A stretch of 40,279 bases of DNA from Chitinophaga pinensis. Lineage in GTDB: Bacteria; Bacteroidota; Bacteroidia; Chitinophagales; Chitinophagaceae. Positions within the stretch are counted from its first letter, which is position 1. Each line of letters opens with the position of its first letter. The notes below the pieces were generated by a model. It ran no database searches. It saw only the letters and a list, made by a program, of their open reading frames with translations, and was not told where the DNA came from. A program made the translations under genes and the position numbers. Positions 11,010 through 17,253 of the stretch are shown one piece after another. The DNA lies in the NCBI GenBank assembly GCA_945874755.1, contig CAMCHR010000014.1:1-40279 (forward strand). Reading direction: 5' to 3'.

Positions 11010-12380
11010 ATGAATTTTATCAATAGCATATTATTATTTTTTGCGGTACTTTTTTTAGGTCCAAAAATGATCGCTCAATTCGATAGCAATCAAAGCAATA
11101 AAGTTGCATTTGCCGACAAAAATGACCCATATGATAGCACTATTTTAATTAGAGGGGGCACATTCGCTATGGGAATGAACCAGGAAAATATCATGGGTGA
11201 TTGGAATAATAATCTGCGCAGAGTGACTGTGAGTTCATTTAGAATCGACCAATATGAGGTGAGCAACAAACAATATAGAAATTACATCAAATGGCTTGAA
11301 CGTGTTTTTATTCCAATGGGGAAAGATTCAATTGTGAAAGCAGCACTTCCAGATACATTAGTTTGGAGAAAGGATCTTGCTTACAATGAGCCAATGGTGG
11401 AAGGTTATTTTAGAAACAAGGCATTCAATGACTATCCGGTGGTTGGTGTAAGTTGGGAACAAGCCAATGCTTATTGTAGGTGGAGAACAGACAGAGCAAA
11501 TGAAAAAACATTAATCCAATACGGTTTAATTGATCCAAAAAAGCCCTACATAGGGAAGATGGAGACCAATAATAGTCTTGTTGATAGCAATAAAAAAAGT
11601 ACACCAACTCCTACTAAAGCAAAATCAAAAGTTAAGTCCAAAAACTTAGGGGACTATGTTTTAATTCCTGACTTTAGATTACCTACAGAAGCAGAATGGG
11701 AATATGCCGCAAAAGTATCTAGTGGCAAAAATTATATCTCTAATTTTAATAATCCAAAAGCGGGGCCTAATTCCGGTACACCTAATGCTAGTATTGTTTC
11801 ATCTAACTCCCCTTATCCTTGGAGCTCAAATGGAAATGACGGTCTAAGAAATAACCCATCAGGTAAGATTAGCAAAAAAGACAAAAATAATCGTGGCATG
11901 TTCCTGGCTAATTTCAAAAATGGAAGTGGCGATTATATGGGCATGGTAGGATATGCAAATGATGGTGCAGGTTTCCCAAGTAAAATAAATAGTTTTTTAC
12001 AAAACCCATTAGGCTTATACAATTTAAGTGGTAACGTCAACGAATGGGTGGCAGATATCTATCGACCAATGAATAGTATTGACATGGATGATTTTAATCC
12101 TTATCGTGGCAATAGTGTATTGGATGGTGATGATGCAAATACATCTATTTATGAAACAGGTACAAATACATTGATCTCTAATAAATCAAGAGTGTATAAA
12201 GGAGGAAGCTGGAAAGATCGCCCTTATTGGTTAAATCCAGGCACTAGAAGGTATTTAGATCAAGATCAATCTAACAGCACAATTGGTTTTAGATGTGCTA
12301 TATCTGCTTTTGGAATGGATACCCCAGATGCCAAAGAAGAGCAGCCTAATTTATGGCAGAAAATTAAAAATATCTTTTAA
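11010..12380 (+). CDS. gldJ: Gliding motility protein GldJ (formylglycine-generating-enzyme-like fold)
   Basis: GldJ is a component of the gliding/type IX secretion machinery with an FGE/SUMF1-like fold. The 456 residues contain RGGTFAMGMNQENIMGDWNN, RRVTVSSFRIDQYEVSNKQY, ALPDTLVWRKDLAYNEP, YPVVGVSWEQANAYCRWR, DFRLPTEAEWEYAA, NLSGNVNEWVADIYRP and VYKGGSWKDRPYWLNPG. The GDWNN and LPDTLVWR...LAYNEP stretches fit GldJ better than its paralogue GldK. A signal peptide is clear (to about MIAQ), but there is no lipobox Cys, whereas Flavobacterium GldJ is described as a lipoprotein. A polar insert rich in Ser, Thr and Lys (about residues 190-212) precedes the sugar-sulfatase-like core. The stop codon overlaps the ispF start (TAATG). 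Linkage to porU supports the call. Confidence 0.9.
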   Translation: MNFINSILLFFAVLFLGPKMIAQFDSNQSNKVAFADKNDPYDSTILIRGGTFAMGMNQENIMGDWNNNLRRVTVSSFRIDQYEVSNKQYRNYIKWLERVFIPMGKDSIVKAALPDTLVWRKDLAYNEPMVEGYFRNKAFNDYPVVGVSWEQANAYCRWRTDRANEKTLIQYGLIDPKKPYIGKMETNNSLVDSNKKSTPTPTKAKSKVKSKNLGDYVLIPDFRLPTEAEWEYAAKVSSGKNYISNFNNPKAGPNSGTPNASIVSSNSPYPWSSNGNDGLRNNPSGKISKKDKNNRGMFLANFKNGSGDYMGMVGYANDGAGFPSKINSFLQNPLGLYNLSGNVNEWVADIYRPMNSIDMDDFNPYRGNSVLDGDDANTSIYETGTNTLISNKSRVYKGGSWKDRPYWLNPGTRRYLDQDQSNSTIGFRCAISAFGMDTPDAKEEQPNLWQKIKNIF

Positions 12381-12862
12381 TGAATCTACGCATTGGATCA
12401 GGAATCGATTTTCATCAATTGGTAGCAGGTAGAGATTTATGGATTGGTGGAATACATATCCCTCATCACAAAGGCGCTTTAGGTCATAGTGACGCAGATG
12501 TTTTATTACACGCCATTTGCGACGCACTTTTAGGAGCATTAAGTTTAGGTGATATAGGCACGCATTTCCCAGATACCGATAATGCATTTAAGAATATTGA
12601 TAGTAAAATTTTATTAGAAAGAACCTACGATTTAATTACAGCTGAAGGCTATCAAATTGTCAATATAGACGCCACACTTTGTTTAGAAGCACCAAAAATA
12701 AAATCTTATGTGATGGCCATGCAAGAATGCATCGCTTCCATTTTACATATTGGCAATAAAGATATTTCTATCAAAGCAACCACTACAGAAACGATGGGTT
12801 TTACAGGTAGAGAAGAAGGGCTTGTAGCAACTGCTACTTGTTTATTGATGGCAAAAAGCTAA
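12380..12862 (+). CDS. ispF: 2-C-methyl-D-erythritol 2,4-cyclodiphosphate synthase
   Basis: IspF closes the cyclic diphosphate of methylerythritol cyclodiphosphate in the MEP route to isoprenoids, acting as a cytoplasmic trimer. The 160-residue protein has the metal ligands Asp10 and His12 in GIDFHQL and His44 in DVLLHAICDALLGALSLGDI, followed by HFPDTD. The C-terminal part contains IKATTTETMGFTGREEGL, the family's nucleotide-contacting end. Its ATG shares one base with the gldJ stop codon, so translation is probably coupled to gldJ. The murF start follows its stop by 11 bases. Confidence 0.98.
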   Translation: MNLRIGSGIDFHQLVAGRDLWIGGIHIPHHKGALGHSDADVLLHAICDALLGALSLGDIGTHFPDTDNAFKNIDSKILLERTYDLITAEGYQIVNIDATLCLEAPKIKSYVMAMQECIASILHIGNKDISIKATTTETMGFTGREEGLVATATCLLMAKS

Positions 12863-12873
12863 ACTCAATTGCT

Positions 12874-14172
12874 ATGAAGCTTGGATCAATCGAAGATTTA
12901 TATTCCATTTACACAACGCATCCATCTGTTGTAACAGATACCAGAAAACTTAAATCAGGCGATCTATACTTTGCATTAAAAGGACCCAATTTCAATGGCA
13001 ATGTTTTTGCGATTGCTGCATTGGAAGCTGGAGCAGCTTATGCGATAGTGGATGAGGCGATTGCAGACAGTGATTCCTATCAAGACCGCATCATATTTGT
13101 GGATGATGTATTAACTACGCTTCAAGCTTTAGCAAAATACCATCGTCAACAATTCAATATCCCATTCATTGCCATCACTGGTAGCAATGGAAAAACAACA
13201 ACCAAAGAATTGGTCTACGCAGTCTTAGCAAGTCATTTCAACACATACACCACTCAAGGAAATTTAAACAACCATATAGGTGTGCCATTGACCCTGCTTA
13301 GTATTCCAAAAAATGCAGACATGGCTGTGATCGAAATGGGCGCCAATCACCAGAAAGAAATTGAAAGCTATTGTTCCTATACCCTACCTACACATGGCAT
13401 GATTACCAATTGCGGTAAAGCGCATTTGGAAGGTTTTGGATCTGAAGAAGGTGTCAAAAAAGGCAAGGGCGAATTGTTTGATTTTATAAGAGCAAACAAT
13501 GGCGCGGTATTCTTGATGGAAGATTTTGACTACTTAGTGCAAATGGCGCAAGGCATCCCTCATGTCATTGGTTATGGCCAACACAGTGGCGTAATTCAAG
13601 GAGAAGCAATGGATACAGATGGTATGTTAACGGTCAACATAAACAAAGGGATAGCTTTAGATACCATAGCTACGCATTTAGTAGGTAACTATAATTTACC
13701 CAATGTATTAGCAGCCATTACAATTGGTCAATACTTTAAAGTGCCTAATGAAAAAATTAAAGCTGCAATTGAAAATTATATCCCAACCAATAGTCGTTCT
13801 CAATTAGTGCAGTGGAAAAACAACGAAGTAATTTTAGATGCTTACAATGCCAATCCTTCGAGCATGAAATTAGCAGTAGAGAATTTTGCTAAAATGAATA
13901 AGGGATATAAAATAGTTTGCTTGGGCGGGATGAGAGAATTAGGTGCTGACACTTTAATGGAACATCAAATGCTGATTGATCAATTGAAACAAACAAATTG
14001 GAGCGAGGTTTTACTCGTTGGATCAGAATTTAAACCTTGTGATCATAACTACCATTATTTTGATACCGTTCAAGAAGCTAAAGTTTGGCTACATGCACAA
14101 GCGTTGAAAGGCTATACCCTACTCATTAAGGGTTCTAGAGGAATACAGATGGAGCAATTGATAGCTCCTTAA
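12874..14172 (+). CDS. murF: UDP-N-acetylmuramoyl-tripeptide--D-alanyl-D-alanine ligase
   Basis: MurF adds D-Ala-D-Ala to UDP-MurNAc-tripeptide in the last cytoplasmic step of peptidoglycan precursor synthesis. The protein has the N-terminal UDP-binding region (TDTRKLKSGDLYFALKG), the ATP loop ITGSNGKTTTKEL, a TQGNLNNHIGVPLTLL stretch, an EMGANHQKEI motif, and the C-terminal DAYNANPSSMKLAVENF segment with MRELG. I start at ATG 12874, which gives 432 residues and a beginning (MKLGSIEDLYSIY) like other MurF proteins. A longer version would need a TTG at 12838 inside ispF. It completes a tightly spaced gldJ-ispF-murF unit. Confidence 0.97.
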   Translation: MKLGSIEDLYSIYTTHPSVVTDTRKLKSGDLYFALKGPNFNGNVFAIAALEAGAAYAIVDEAIADSDSYQDRIIFVDDVLTTLQALAKYHRQQFNIPFIAITGSNGKTTTKELVYAVLASHFNTYTTQGNLNNHIGVPLTLLSIPKNADMAVIEMGANHQKEIESYCSYTLPTHGMITNCGKAHLEGFGSEEGVKKGKGELFDFIRANNGAVFLMEDFDYLVQMAQGIPHVIGYGQHSGVIQGEAMDTDGMLTVNINKGIALDTIATHLVGNYNLPNVLAAITIGQYFKVPNEKIKAAIENYIPTNSRSQLVQWKNNEVILDAYNANPSSMKLAVENFAKMNKGYKIVCLGGMRELGADTLMEHQMLIDQLKQTNWSEVLLVGSEFKPCDHNYHYFDTVQEAKVWLHAQALKGYTLLIKGSRGIQMEQLIAP

Positions 14173-14187
14173 TTTGTGGTATATTTG
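14158..14187 (+). promoter_or_regulatory. Predicted promoter of the DUF983 gene, nearly leaderless
   Basis: TTG (14158-14160), 19 bases and TATATTTG (14180-14187) match the Bacteroidota promoter consensus. The box ends only 4 bases before the ATG at 14192, so the transcript would begin at or next to the start codon. The -33 element lies in the last codons of murF. Confidence 0.7.
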
Positions 14188-14191
14188 CGGC

Positions 14192-14635
14192 ATGAAAAAT
14201 AGCCACCTATACAGCACAATCACCAATAAGTGTCCTAGATGTAGAGAAGGTAAGCTGTTCACTAGTTCCAATGCATACGATTTATCCAATATCACAAAAA
14301 TGAATGATCATTGTCCAGTATGTGGACAGCAAACCGAAATTGAAGTTGGATTTTATTATGGTACTGGCTATGTAAGTTATGCATTGACTGTGGCCTATTT
14401 TGTTTCTATGTTTGTTGCGTGGAAAGTATTAATTGGTATGACATGGGAATTAGATGACAACAGAATGTTTTACTGGTTAGGTACCACTATATTTTTATTG
14501 ATACTTATACAACCTATTTTAATGCGCCTATCTCGTTCAATTTGGTTAGGCTGGTTTGTTTCTTATAATAAGAATTGGAAAAATGAGCCATTGGAATACA
14601 ATGAGCGCATGGATGAGCATATGAAAGAAATTTAA
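14192..14635 (+). CDS. DUF983 family membrane protein with zinc-ribbon-like motif
   Basis: Small integral membrane protein of 147 residues resembling the DUF983 family; its function is unknown. Two CxxC pairs (KCPRCREGKLF near the N-terminus and HCPVCGQ about 30 residues later) look like a zinc-binding unit. They are followed by two hydrophobic membrane segments (YALTVAYFVSMFVAWKVLIG and a second from FYWLGTTIFLLILIQPILM) and a C-terminus rich in charged residues. The ATG at 14192 is preferred over a TTG at 14174 because the promoter box would lie inside the longer version, and because MKNSHLYSTITNKCPRC resembles the family's usual beginning. It stands alone, with its own promoter after murF. 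Confidence 0.85.
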   Translation: MKNSHLYSTITNKCPRCREGKLFTSSNAYDLSNITKMNDHCPVCGQQTEIEVGFYYGTGYVSYALTVAYFVSMFVAWKVLIGMTWELDDNRMFYWLGTTIFLLILIQPILMRLSRSIWLGWFVSYNKNWKNEPLEYNERMDEHMKEI

Positions 14636-15078
14636 ATTTAGTATTTACTCTAAATTTTATTGCCTTTTTTCTAAAACTTACAATCTTCTGTAAGCCTTTA
14701 TTTACATGTATTGTAGATTAGAAATATTTCTACGAATTTACTCCGTTAAACTATTTTAATAAATTTTTGCATTTGATTTTATTTCAAAAATTAATTTTAA
14801 TATTAATTATGAAATGAAATTGTTGTGAATTGTTGTTTTTTATAGTGTAATAATTTCATTTTTTAAAAGTGTTTTAAAATTTGACTTGGGAGCGTAATCA
14901 TACTTAGTTGGTTTTAAATGTGCTAACTATTGTTGGATTGTAATTAGTATATAGATGGTTTTTTATTTAGTTGTTATTGAATTATTCCCCAAAGTGCGGA
15001 AGAACAAAAACAGGACGTGTCATTTAGCCATGGTCGTCCTGTTGGTTCTTCTAATTAAATATTGATTAAAAGTATGCT
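14636..15078. other. Long AT-rich intergenic region
   Basis: About 440 bases without a convincing gene. The first part holds a weak hairpin (CTTACA 14677-14682, TGTAAG 14689-14694) that might end the DUF983 transcript. The middle, to about 14880, is very AT-rich, with TTTAAAA and TAATTT runs and no recognisable repeat. The last part contains the strong hairpin at 14999-15051. No clear TAnnTTTG promoter was found for the downstream lipoprotein gene. Confidence 0.6.
14999..15051 (+). promoter_or_regulatory. Strong two-part hairpin upstream of small lipoprotein gene
   Basis: Arms GAAGAAC (14999-15005) plus ACAGGACG (15010-15017) pair with CGTCCTGT (15035-15042) plus GTTCTTC (15045-15051), giving 15 base pairs around a 4x2 internal loop and a 17-base terminal loop. 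No T-run follows, so it is not a typical intrinsic terminator. Lying 27 bases before the lipoprotein ATG, it could be a structured 5' leader or a protein-binding inverted repeat. Confidence 0.6.
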
Positions 15079-15288
15079 ATGAGAAAATTGAAATTGAGTC
15101 TTGTTTTATTGATGATTGTTGCTTTTAGTGCATGTACTTTAAAAGGAAATATAGCATTGAATGACAAGGATCTACTTGTTGATCCATTAAAAGGATTAAA
15201 GTCGCATAAAGAGGCGACTCCTATTAATGACACTAGCAATCAAGCACAGTTAACAGGTGATTTTAGATATGACAATATGCTTAAATAA
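15079..15288 (+). CDS. Small predicted lipoprotein of unknown function
   Basis: A 69-residue protein starting MRKLKLSLVLLMIVAFSAC: a basic N-terminus, a hydrophobic stretch and the lipobox AFSAC, with Cys19 as the predicted lipidated residue. The mature part is about 51 residues, polar, with no recognised domain; it ends FRYDNMLK. I do not recognise the family. It begins the accessory-looking segment between the murF block and tRNA-Ser, has a strong hairpin just upstream, and is followed by the structured region and the double-glycine peptide gene. Whether it belongs functionally with the peptide is unknown. A genuine gene is likely given the clean signal sequence. Confidence 0.7.
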   Translation: MRKLKLSLVLLMIVAFSACTLKGNIALNDKDLLVDPLKGLKSHKEATPINDTSNQAQLTGDFRYDNMLK

Positions 15289-15312
15289 GAATTTGGCACC
15301 AAAAGGGTTTTT

Positions 15313-15484
15313 CAATTCCCCTGATTGCGGCCGCGATTAAATAATTGGATGTTGGTAGAGATCGTTACTACTTCGGGACTTGTAAACAGCCGAGTATGTA
15401 AAAGCGAACATGGAACCTTTCAGAGAAGAAAGTGAAAAAATCCGCTGAATATTTTACCTCATGGCGATAGACAGAGGTTGTAAA
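15313..15484 (+). ncRNA. Candidate structured RNA leader of the double-glycine peptide gene
   Basis: This stretch is more GC-rich than its surroundings and can form several stems. Hairpin TGATTGC/GCGATTA (15322-15339) has a GGCC loop, inside CAATT/AATTG (15313-15347). A long-range stem joins GTAAA plus AGCG (15398-15406) to CGCT (15443-15446) and TTTAC (15453-15457), enclosing CTTTC/GAAAG (15417-15432). A competing hairpin pairs TTTACCTC (15453-15460) with GAGGT and TAAA (15474-15484). The same TTTAC can pair in either direction but not both, as expected for a switch or attenuator. A 28-codon frame at 15349-15435 could be a leader peptide or chance. I recognise no known riboswitch class. It ends 16 bases before the peptide ATG. 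Confidence 0.4.
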
Positions 15485-15500
15485 CATAATATTATATTTT

Positions 15501-15680
15501 ATGCAAAAATTTTCATTAAACGAATTGAATTTGGATGAATTATCATACCAAGAATCAAATTCAATTGAAGGTGGTGGAATATTTAAAAAAGGAATTTTGG
15601 GTTATTTAGCGACTGAAATAATTGCCAATTGGGAGTCAATTAAAAGAGGTGCTGAAAGAGGATGGAATTTTGATAAATAA
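15501..15680 (+). CDS. Double-glycine leader peptide, class II bacteriocin-like precursor
   Basis: A 59-residue frame from ATG 15501 to TAA 15680. The first 25 residues look like a double-glycine leader: MQKFSLNELNLDELSYQESN then SIEGG. Counting back from Gly25, Ile is at -4, Glu at -8, and Leu at -12 and -15, the usual positions of leader residues read by C39 peptidase-ABC exporters. The 34-residue remainder begins GIFKKGILGYLATEIIANWE, is amphipathic to hydrophobic and cationic at the start, and has a GxxxG motif (GAERG, residues 50-54), common in pore-forming class IIb peptides. No exporter gene is in the window. It lies 16 bases after a structured leader and 50 bases before a small membrane protein gene that could give immunity. 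Signalling or contact-dependent roles are also possible. Confidence 0.65.
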   Translation: MQKFSLNELNLDELSYQESNSIEGGGIFKKGILGYLATEIIANWESIKRGAERGWNFDK

Positions 15681-15730
15681 ATTAATAAAATTAATTATGA
15701 AAAATTAACAAAGTCAATTGGATGAAATAA

Positions 15731-16003
15731 ATGAAATACAATAACATGAAAAATTTAAGTGAAAAATTAAAATCAAAATGGGTATTAATCATTGTTTCAA
15801 TTTTAATAGTATTCTTGATAAAAGATACTCTACAAATTATTGAAAACAGAAATTTTAATAAAATCAATACACATACAAAGCATGTTGGATATATTTTAGG
15901 ATTTATCATAGGACTTTCACATAAAGTACTATTGGATCTGTTTCTTATATATATTGTATTATTCAAGGTCGATTTCTCGTTTAAAAAAAATAACATTTTA
16001 TAA
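15731..16003 (+). CDS. Small two-TM membrane protein, possible immunity protein
   Basis: A 90-residue protein (ATG 15731; an in-frame ATG at 15746 is equally plausible). Two membrane segments are visible: WVLIIVSILIVFLI near the N-terminus and a longer one running from VGYILGFIIGLS to LLDLFLIYIVLF, with a lysine-rich N-terminus (KNLSEKLKSKW) and a basic C-terminus (FSFKKNNIL). I do not recognise a family. Its position 50 bases after the double-glycine peptide gene and before a shared intrinsic terminator (16066-16105) fits an immunity protein, since these are often small, basic and membrane-embedded. That is inference from context only. Base composition is as AT-rich as the peptide gene. Confidence 0.6.
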   Translation: MKYNNMKNLSEKLKSKWVLIIVSILIVFLIKDTLQIIENRNFNKINTHTKHVGYILGFIIGLSHKVLLDLFLIYIVLFKVDFSFKKNNIL

Positions 16004-16010
16004 TCAACTT

Positions 16011-16046
16011 GGGATTGACGGCTGCGTTGCACTTCGCCGTCATCCC
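16011..16046. repeat. GC-rich REP-like hairpin
   Basis: GGGATTGACGGC (16011-16022) pairs with GCCGTCATCCC (16036-16046) over 11 base pairs with one bulged T and a 13-base loop. It is much more GC-rich than the flanking sequence and starts 7 bases after the membrane-protein stop. It resembles REP-type palindromes; only one copy was seen in the window. Confidence 0.55.
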
Positions 16047-16065
16047 AGAATTGCTCTTTTACCAA

Positions 16066-16105
16066 AGCCTTTTAAAAGTATGCGAAGCATGCTTTTGGCT
16101 TTTTT
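16066..16105 (+). terminator. Intrinsic terminator of the peptide/membrane-protein unit
   Basis: AAAAGTATGC (16074-16083) pairs with GCATGCTTTT (16087-16096) around a GAA loop with one G-U pair. AGCC/GGCT extends the stem past a TTTT bulge, and six T residues (16100-16105) follow on the plus strand. Confidence 0.8.
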
Positions 16106-16121
16106 GCTTCTCATCGGTTTA

Positions 16122-16137
16122 CGAAAGCGAGCTTTCG
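16122..16137. repeat. Short perfect inverted repeat
   Basis: CGAAAGC (16122-16128) and GCTTTCG (16131-16137) are exact inverse complements separated by GA. It lies between the plus-strand terminator and the tRNA terminator. No function is evident; it may add to transcription termination from either side. Confidence 0.45.
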
Positions 16138-16152
16138 ACACCGCTTCGAAAC

Positions 16153-16180
16153 AAAAAAGCCTGTCACTTTTGTGACAGGC
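16153..16180 (-). terminator. Intrinsic terminator of tRNA-Ser
   Basis: On the minus strand GCCTGTCAC, an AAAA loop and GTGACAGGC (16180-16159) form a 9-bp stem followed by six T residues (16158-16153). It begins 4 bases after the tRNA 3' end. Confidence 0.9.
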
Positions 16181-16184
16181 TTTG

Positions 16185-16269
16185 CAGAGAGGAAGGGATT
16201 CGAACCCCCGATACGTTGCCGTATACACGCTTTCCAAGCGTGCTCCTTAAACCACTCGGACACCTCTCT
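16185..16269 (-). tRNA. tRNA-Ser (anticodon GGA)
   Basis: An 85-nt class II tRNA read on the minus strand. The acceptor stem is AGAGAGG (16269-16263) with CCTCTCT (16192-16186), followed by discriminator G. TG at positions 8-9 and TCCGAGTGG of the D arm follow. The anticodon stem is CACGC/GCGTG with loop TTGGAAA, giving anticodon GGA for UCC/UCU codons. A long variable arm (TATACGGCAACGTA) and the T arm GGGGGTTCGAATCCC are present. The 3' CCA is not encoded. A TACATTTG box lies 10 bases upstream. Confidence 0.97.
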
Positions 16270-16279
16270 TTGAGGATTG

Positions 16280-16287
16280 CAAATGTA
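16280..16287 (-). promoter_or_regulatory. -7 box for tRNA-Ser
   Basis: The minus strand reads TACATTTG, an exact TAnnTTTG match, ending 10 bases before the first base of tRNA-Ser. No clear TTG was found at the expected -33 distance. Confidence 0.6.
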
Positions 16288-16315
16288 AAATAAATAATTG
16301 GTTTTTTAGGCATTG

Positions 16316-17083
16316 CTACAACCCAAACAGCTTTTCTGCATTGCTTGTAGTGATAGCCGCAATTTCATGCAATGGCAATGACTTAATTTCAGCTAATTTC
16401 TTGGCCACTTCTAACATGTAAGCAGGTTCATTGATTTTACCTCGATAAGGCACTGGGGCCAAATAAGGTGCATCTGTTTCTAATACTATGTATTCCATAG
16501 GGATATCTTTTACAGCTTCTGCGACGCCTGCATTCTTATAGGTCAATACACCACCTAATCCTAAATGAAATCCCATGTCAATAATTTGTTCTGCCGATTC
16601 TTGACTGCCACTAAAACAATGAAAGACGCCTCGTAATCCTTTTTTTGCAAAAGGCTTTACCGCTTCTATGGTTTCCCCCATTGCGTTTCTTGTGTGAATC
16701 GCAATAGGTAATTGCAGGTCTAATGCCCATTGCATTTGTGTTTCAAAAACAAATTGTTGTTCTTTTGCAAATGTCTTATCCCAATAAAAATCTAACCCTA
16801 TCTCACCTATTGCAATAAATTTTCTTTTCCCTATCCAATCTTCCACCAACTTTAATTCTTCTTTATAATTTTCCTTCACATAACAAGGATGCAAACCCAT
16901 CATGGCAATACAATGCTCCGGAAATTGTTCTTCTACTTTTAACATCGCATCCAATGTGGTGCTATCTATTGCGGGCATGATAATTTTATTGACGCCAACA
17001 GCTAATGCATTTTTCATGATCAAATCAAGATCTGAAGTCAATTCCTCGGCATAAACGTGCGCGTGTGTATCAATAAAATGCAT
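16316..17083 (-). CDS. tatD: TatD family metal-dependent hydrolase
   Basis: TatD-type amidohydrolase-fold enzyme; characterised members are metal-dependent DNases acting on 3' ends. The 255 residues from ATG 17083 (MHFIDTHAHVYAEEL) carry the metal-binding HxH at residues 7-9. GEIGLDFYWDK with its Glu ligand, HTRNA, FHCFSGSQE and ETDAPYLAP follow in the normal order, and it ends NAEKLFGL. A version two codons longer would need a TTG. The members TatD, YcfH and YjjV are hard to separate by sequence alone, so only the family is firm. No clear promoter box was seen just upstream. Confidence 0.93.
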   Translation of the reverse strand: MHFIDTHAHVYAEELTSDLDLIMKNALAVGVNKIIMPAIDSTTLDAMLKVEEQFPEHCIAMMGLHPCYVKENYKEELKLVEDWIGKRKFIAIGEIGLDFYWDKTFAKEQQFVFETQMQWALDLQLPIAIHTRNAMGETIEAVKPFAKKGLRGVFHCFSGSQESAEQIIDMGFHLGLGGVLTYKNAGVAEAVKDIPMEYIVLETDAPYLAPVPYRGKINEPAYMLEVAKKLAEIKSLPLHEIAAITTSNAEKLFGL

Positions 17084-17121
17084 AATCAACTGGTTTAAAG
17101 CACAAAAAAAGGACTTTTTTA

Positions 17122-17196
17122 ATGAAGAACATACTAAAAGGCATTATTTATACGTTTATGAATGAAATTACTAACCCATCCCTTTATTGGATGTGA
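17122..17196 (+). CDS. Possible 24-residue small ORF
   Basis: ATG 17122 to TGA 17196 encodes MKNILKGIIYTFMNEITNPS then LYWM: a short basic N-terminus followed by hydrophobic and aromatic residues. It lies on the plus strand between two minus-strand genes, and a good plus-strand terminator follows 31 bases downstream. No promoter box or ribosome-binding sequence was recognised. The frame could be chance; the terminator is the only sign of plus-strand transcription here. Confidence 0.2.
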   Translation: MKNILKGIIYTFMNEITNPSLYWM

Positions 17197-17227
17197 ACTT
17201 TGTTTTTTATGGGGTACGGATTATACA

Positions 17228-17253
17228 GCCGGGGTTTCTACCCTGGCTTTTTT
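17228..17253 (+). terminator. Plus-strand intrinsic terminator with no assigned gene
   Basis: GCCGGGGT (17228-17235), loop TTCT and ACCCTGGC (17240-17247) form an 8-bp stem with one G-T pair, followed by six T residues (17248-17253). Both neighbouring genes are on the minus strand, so it must serve an unrecognised plus-strand transcript. Confidence 0.75.

Noticed and set aside
12838-12873. TTG start of MurF within ispF
   Set aside because: An ATG at 12874 gives a family-like start and avoids a 25-base overlap.
15327-15334. GCGGCCGC palindrome as a cloning or vector mark
   Set aside because: It is part of a longer stem (15322-15339) with natural flanks, and nothing vector-like surrounds it.
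15349-15435. A 28-residue frame (MLVEIVTTSG...) inside the structured leader
   Set aside because: The sequence fits RNA pairing better than a protein, and no start signal was seen; kept only as a possible leader peptide within the RNA entry.
15289-15500. Group II intron remnant
   Set aside because: The texture of the region suggested an intron domain I, but no domain V hairpin or reverse transcriptase remnant was found up to tRNA-Ser.
15954-16293. Overlapping open frames of 65 to 94 codons on both strands
   Set aside because: They run through the hairpin cluster and tRNA-Ser and have no family resemblance or start signals; they are by-products of these RNA features.
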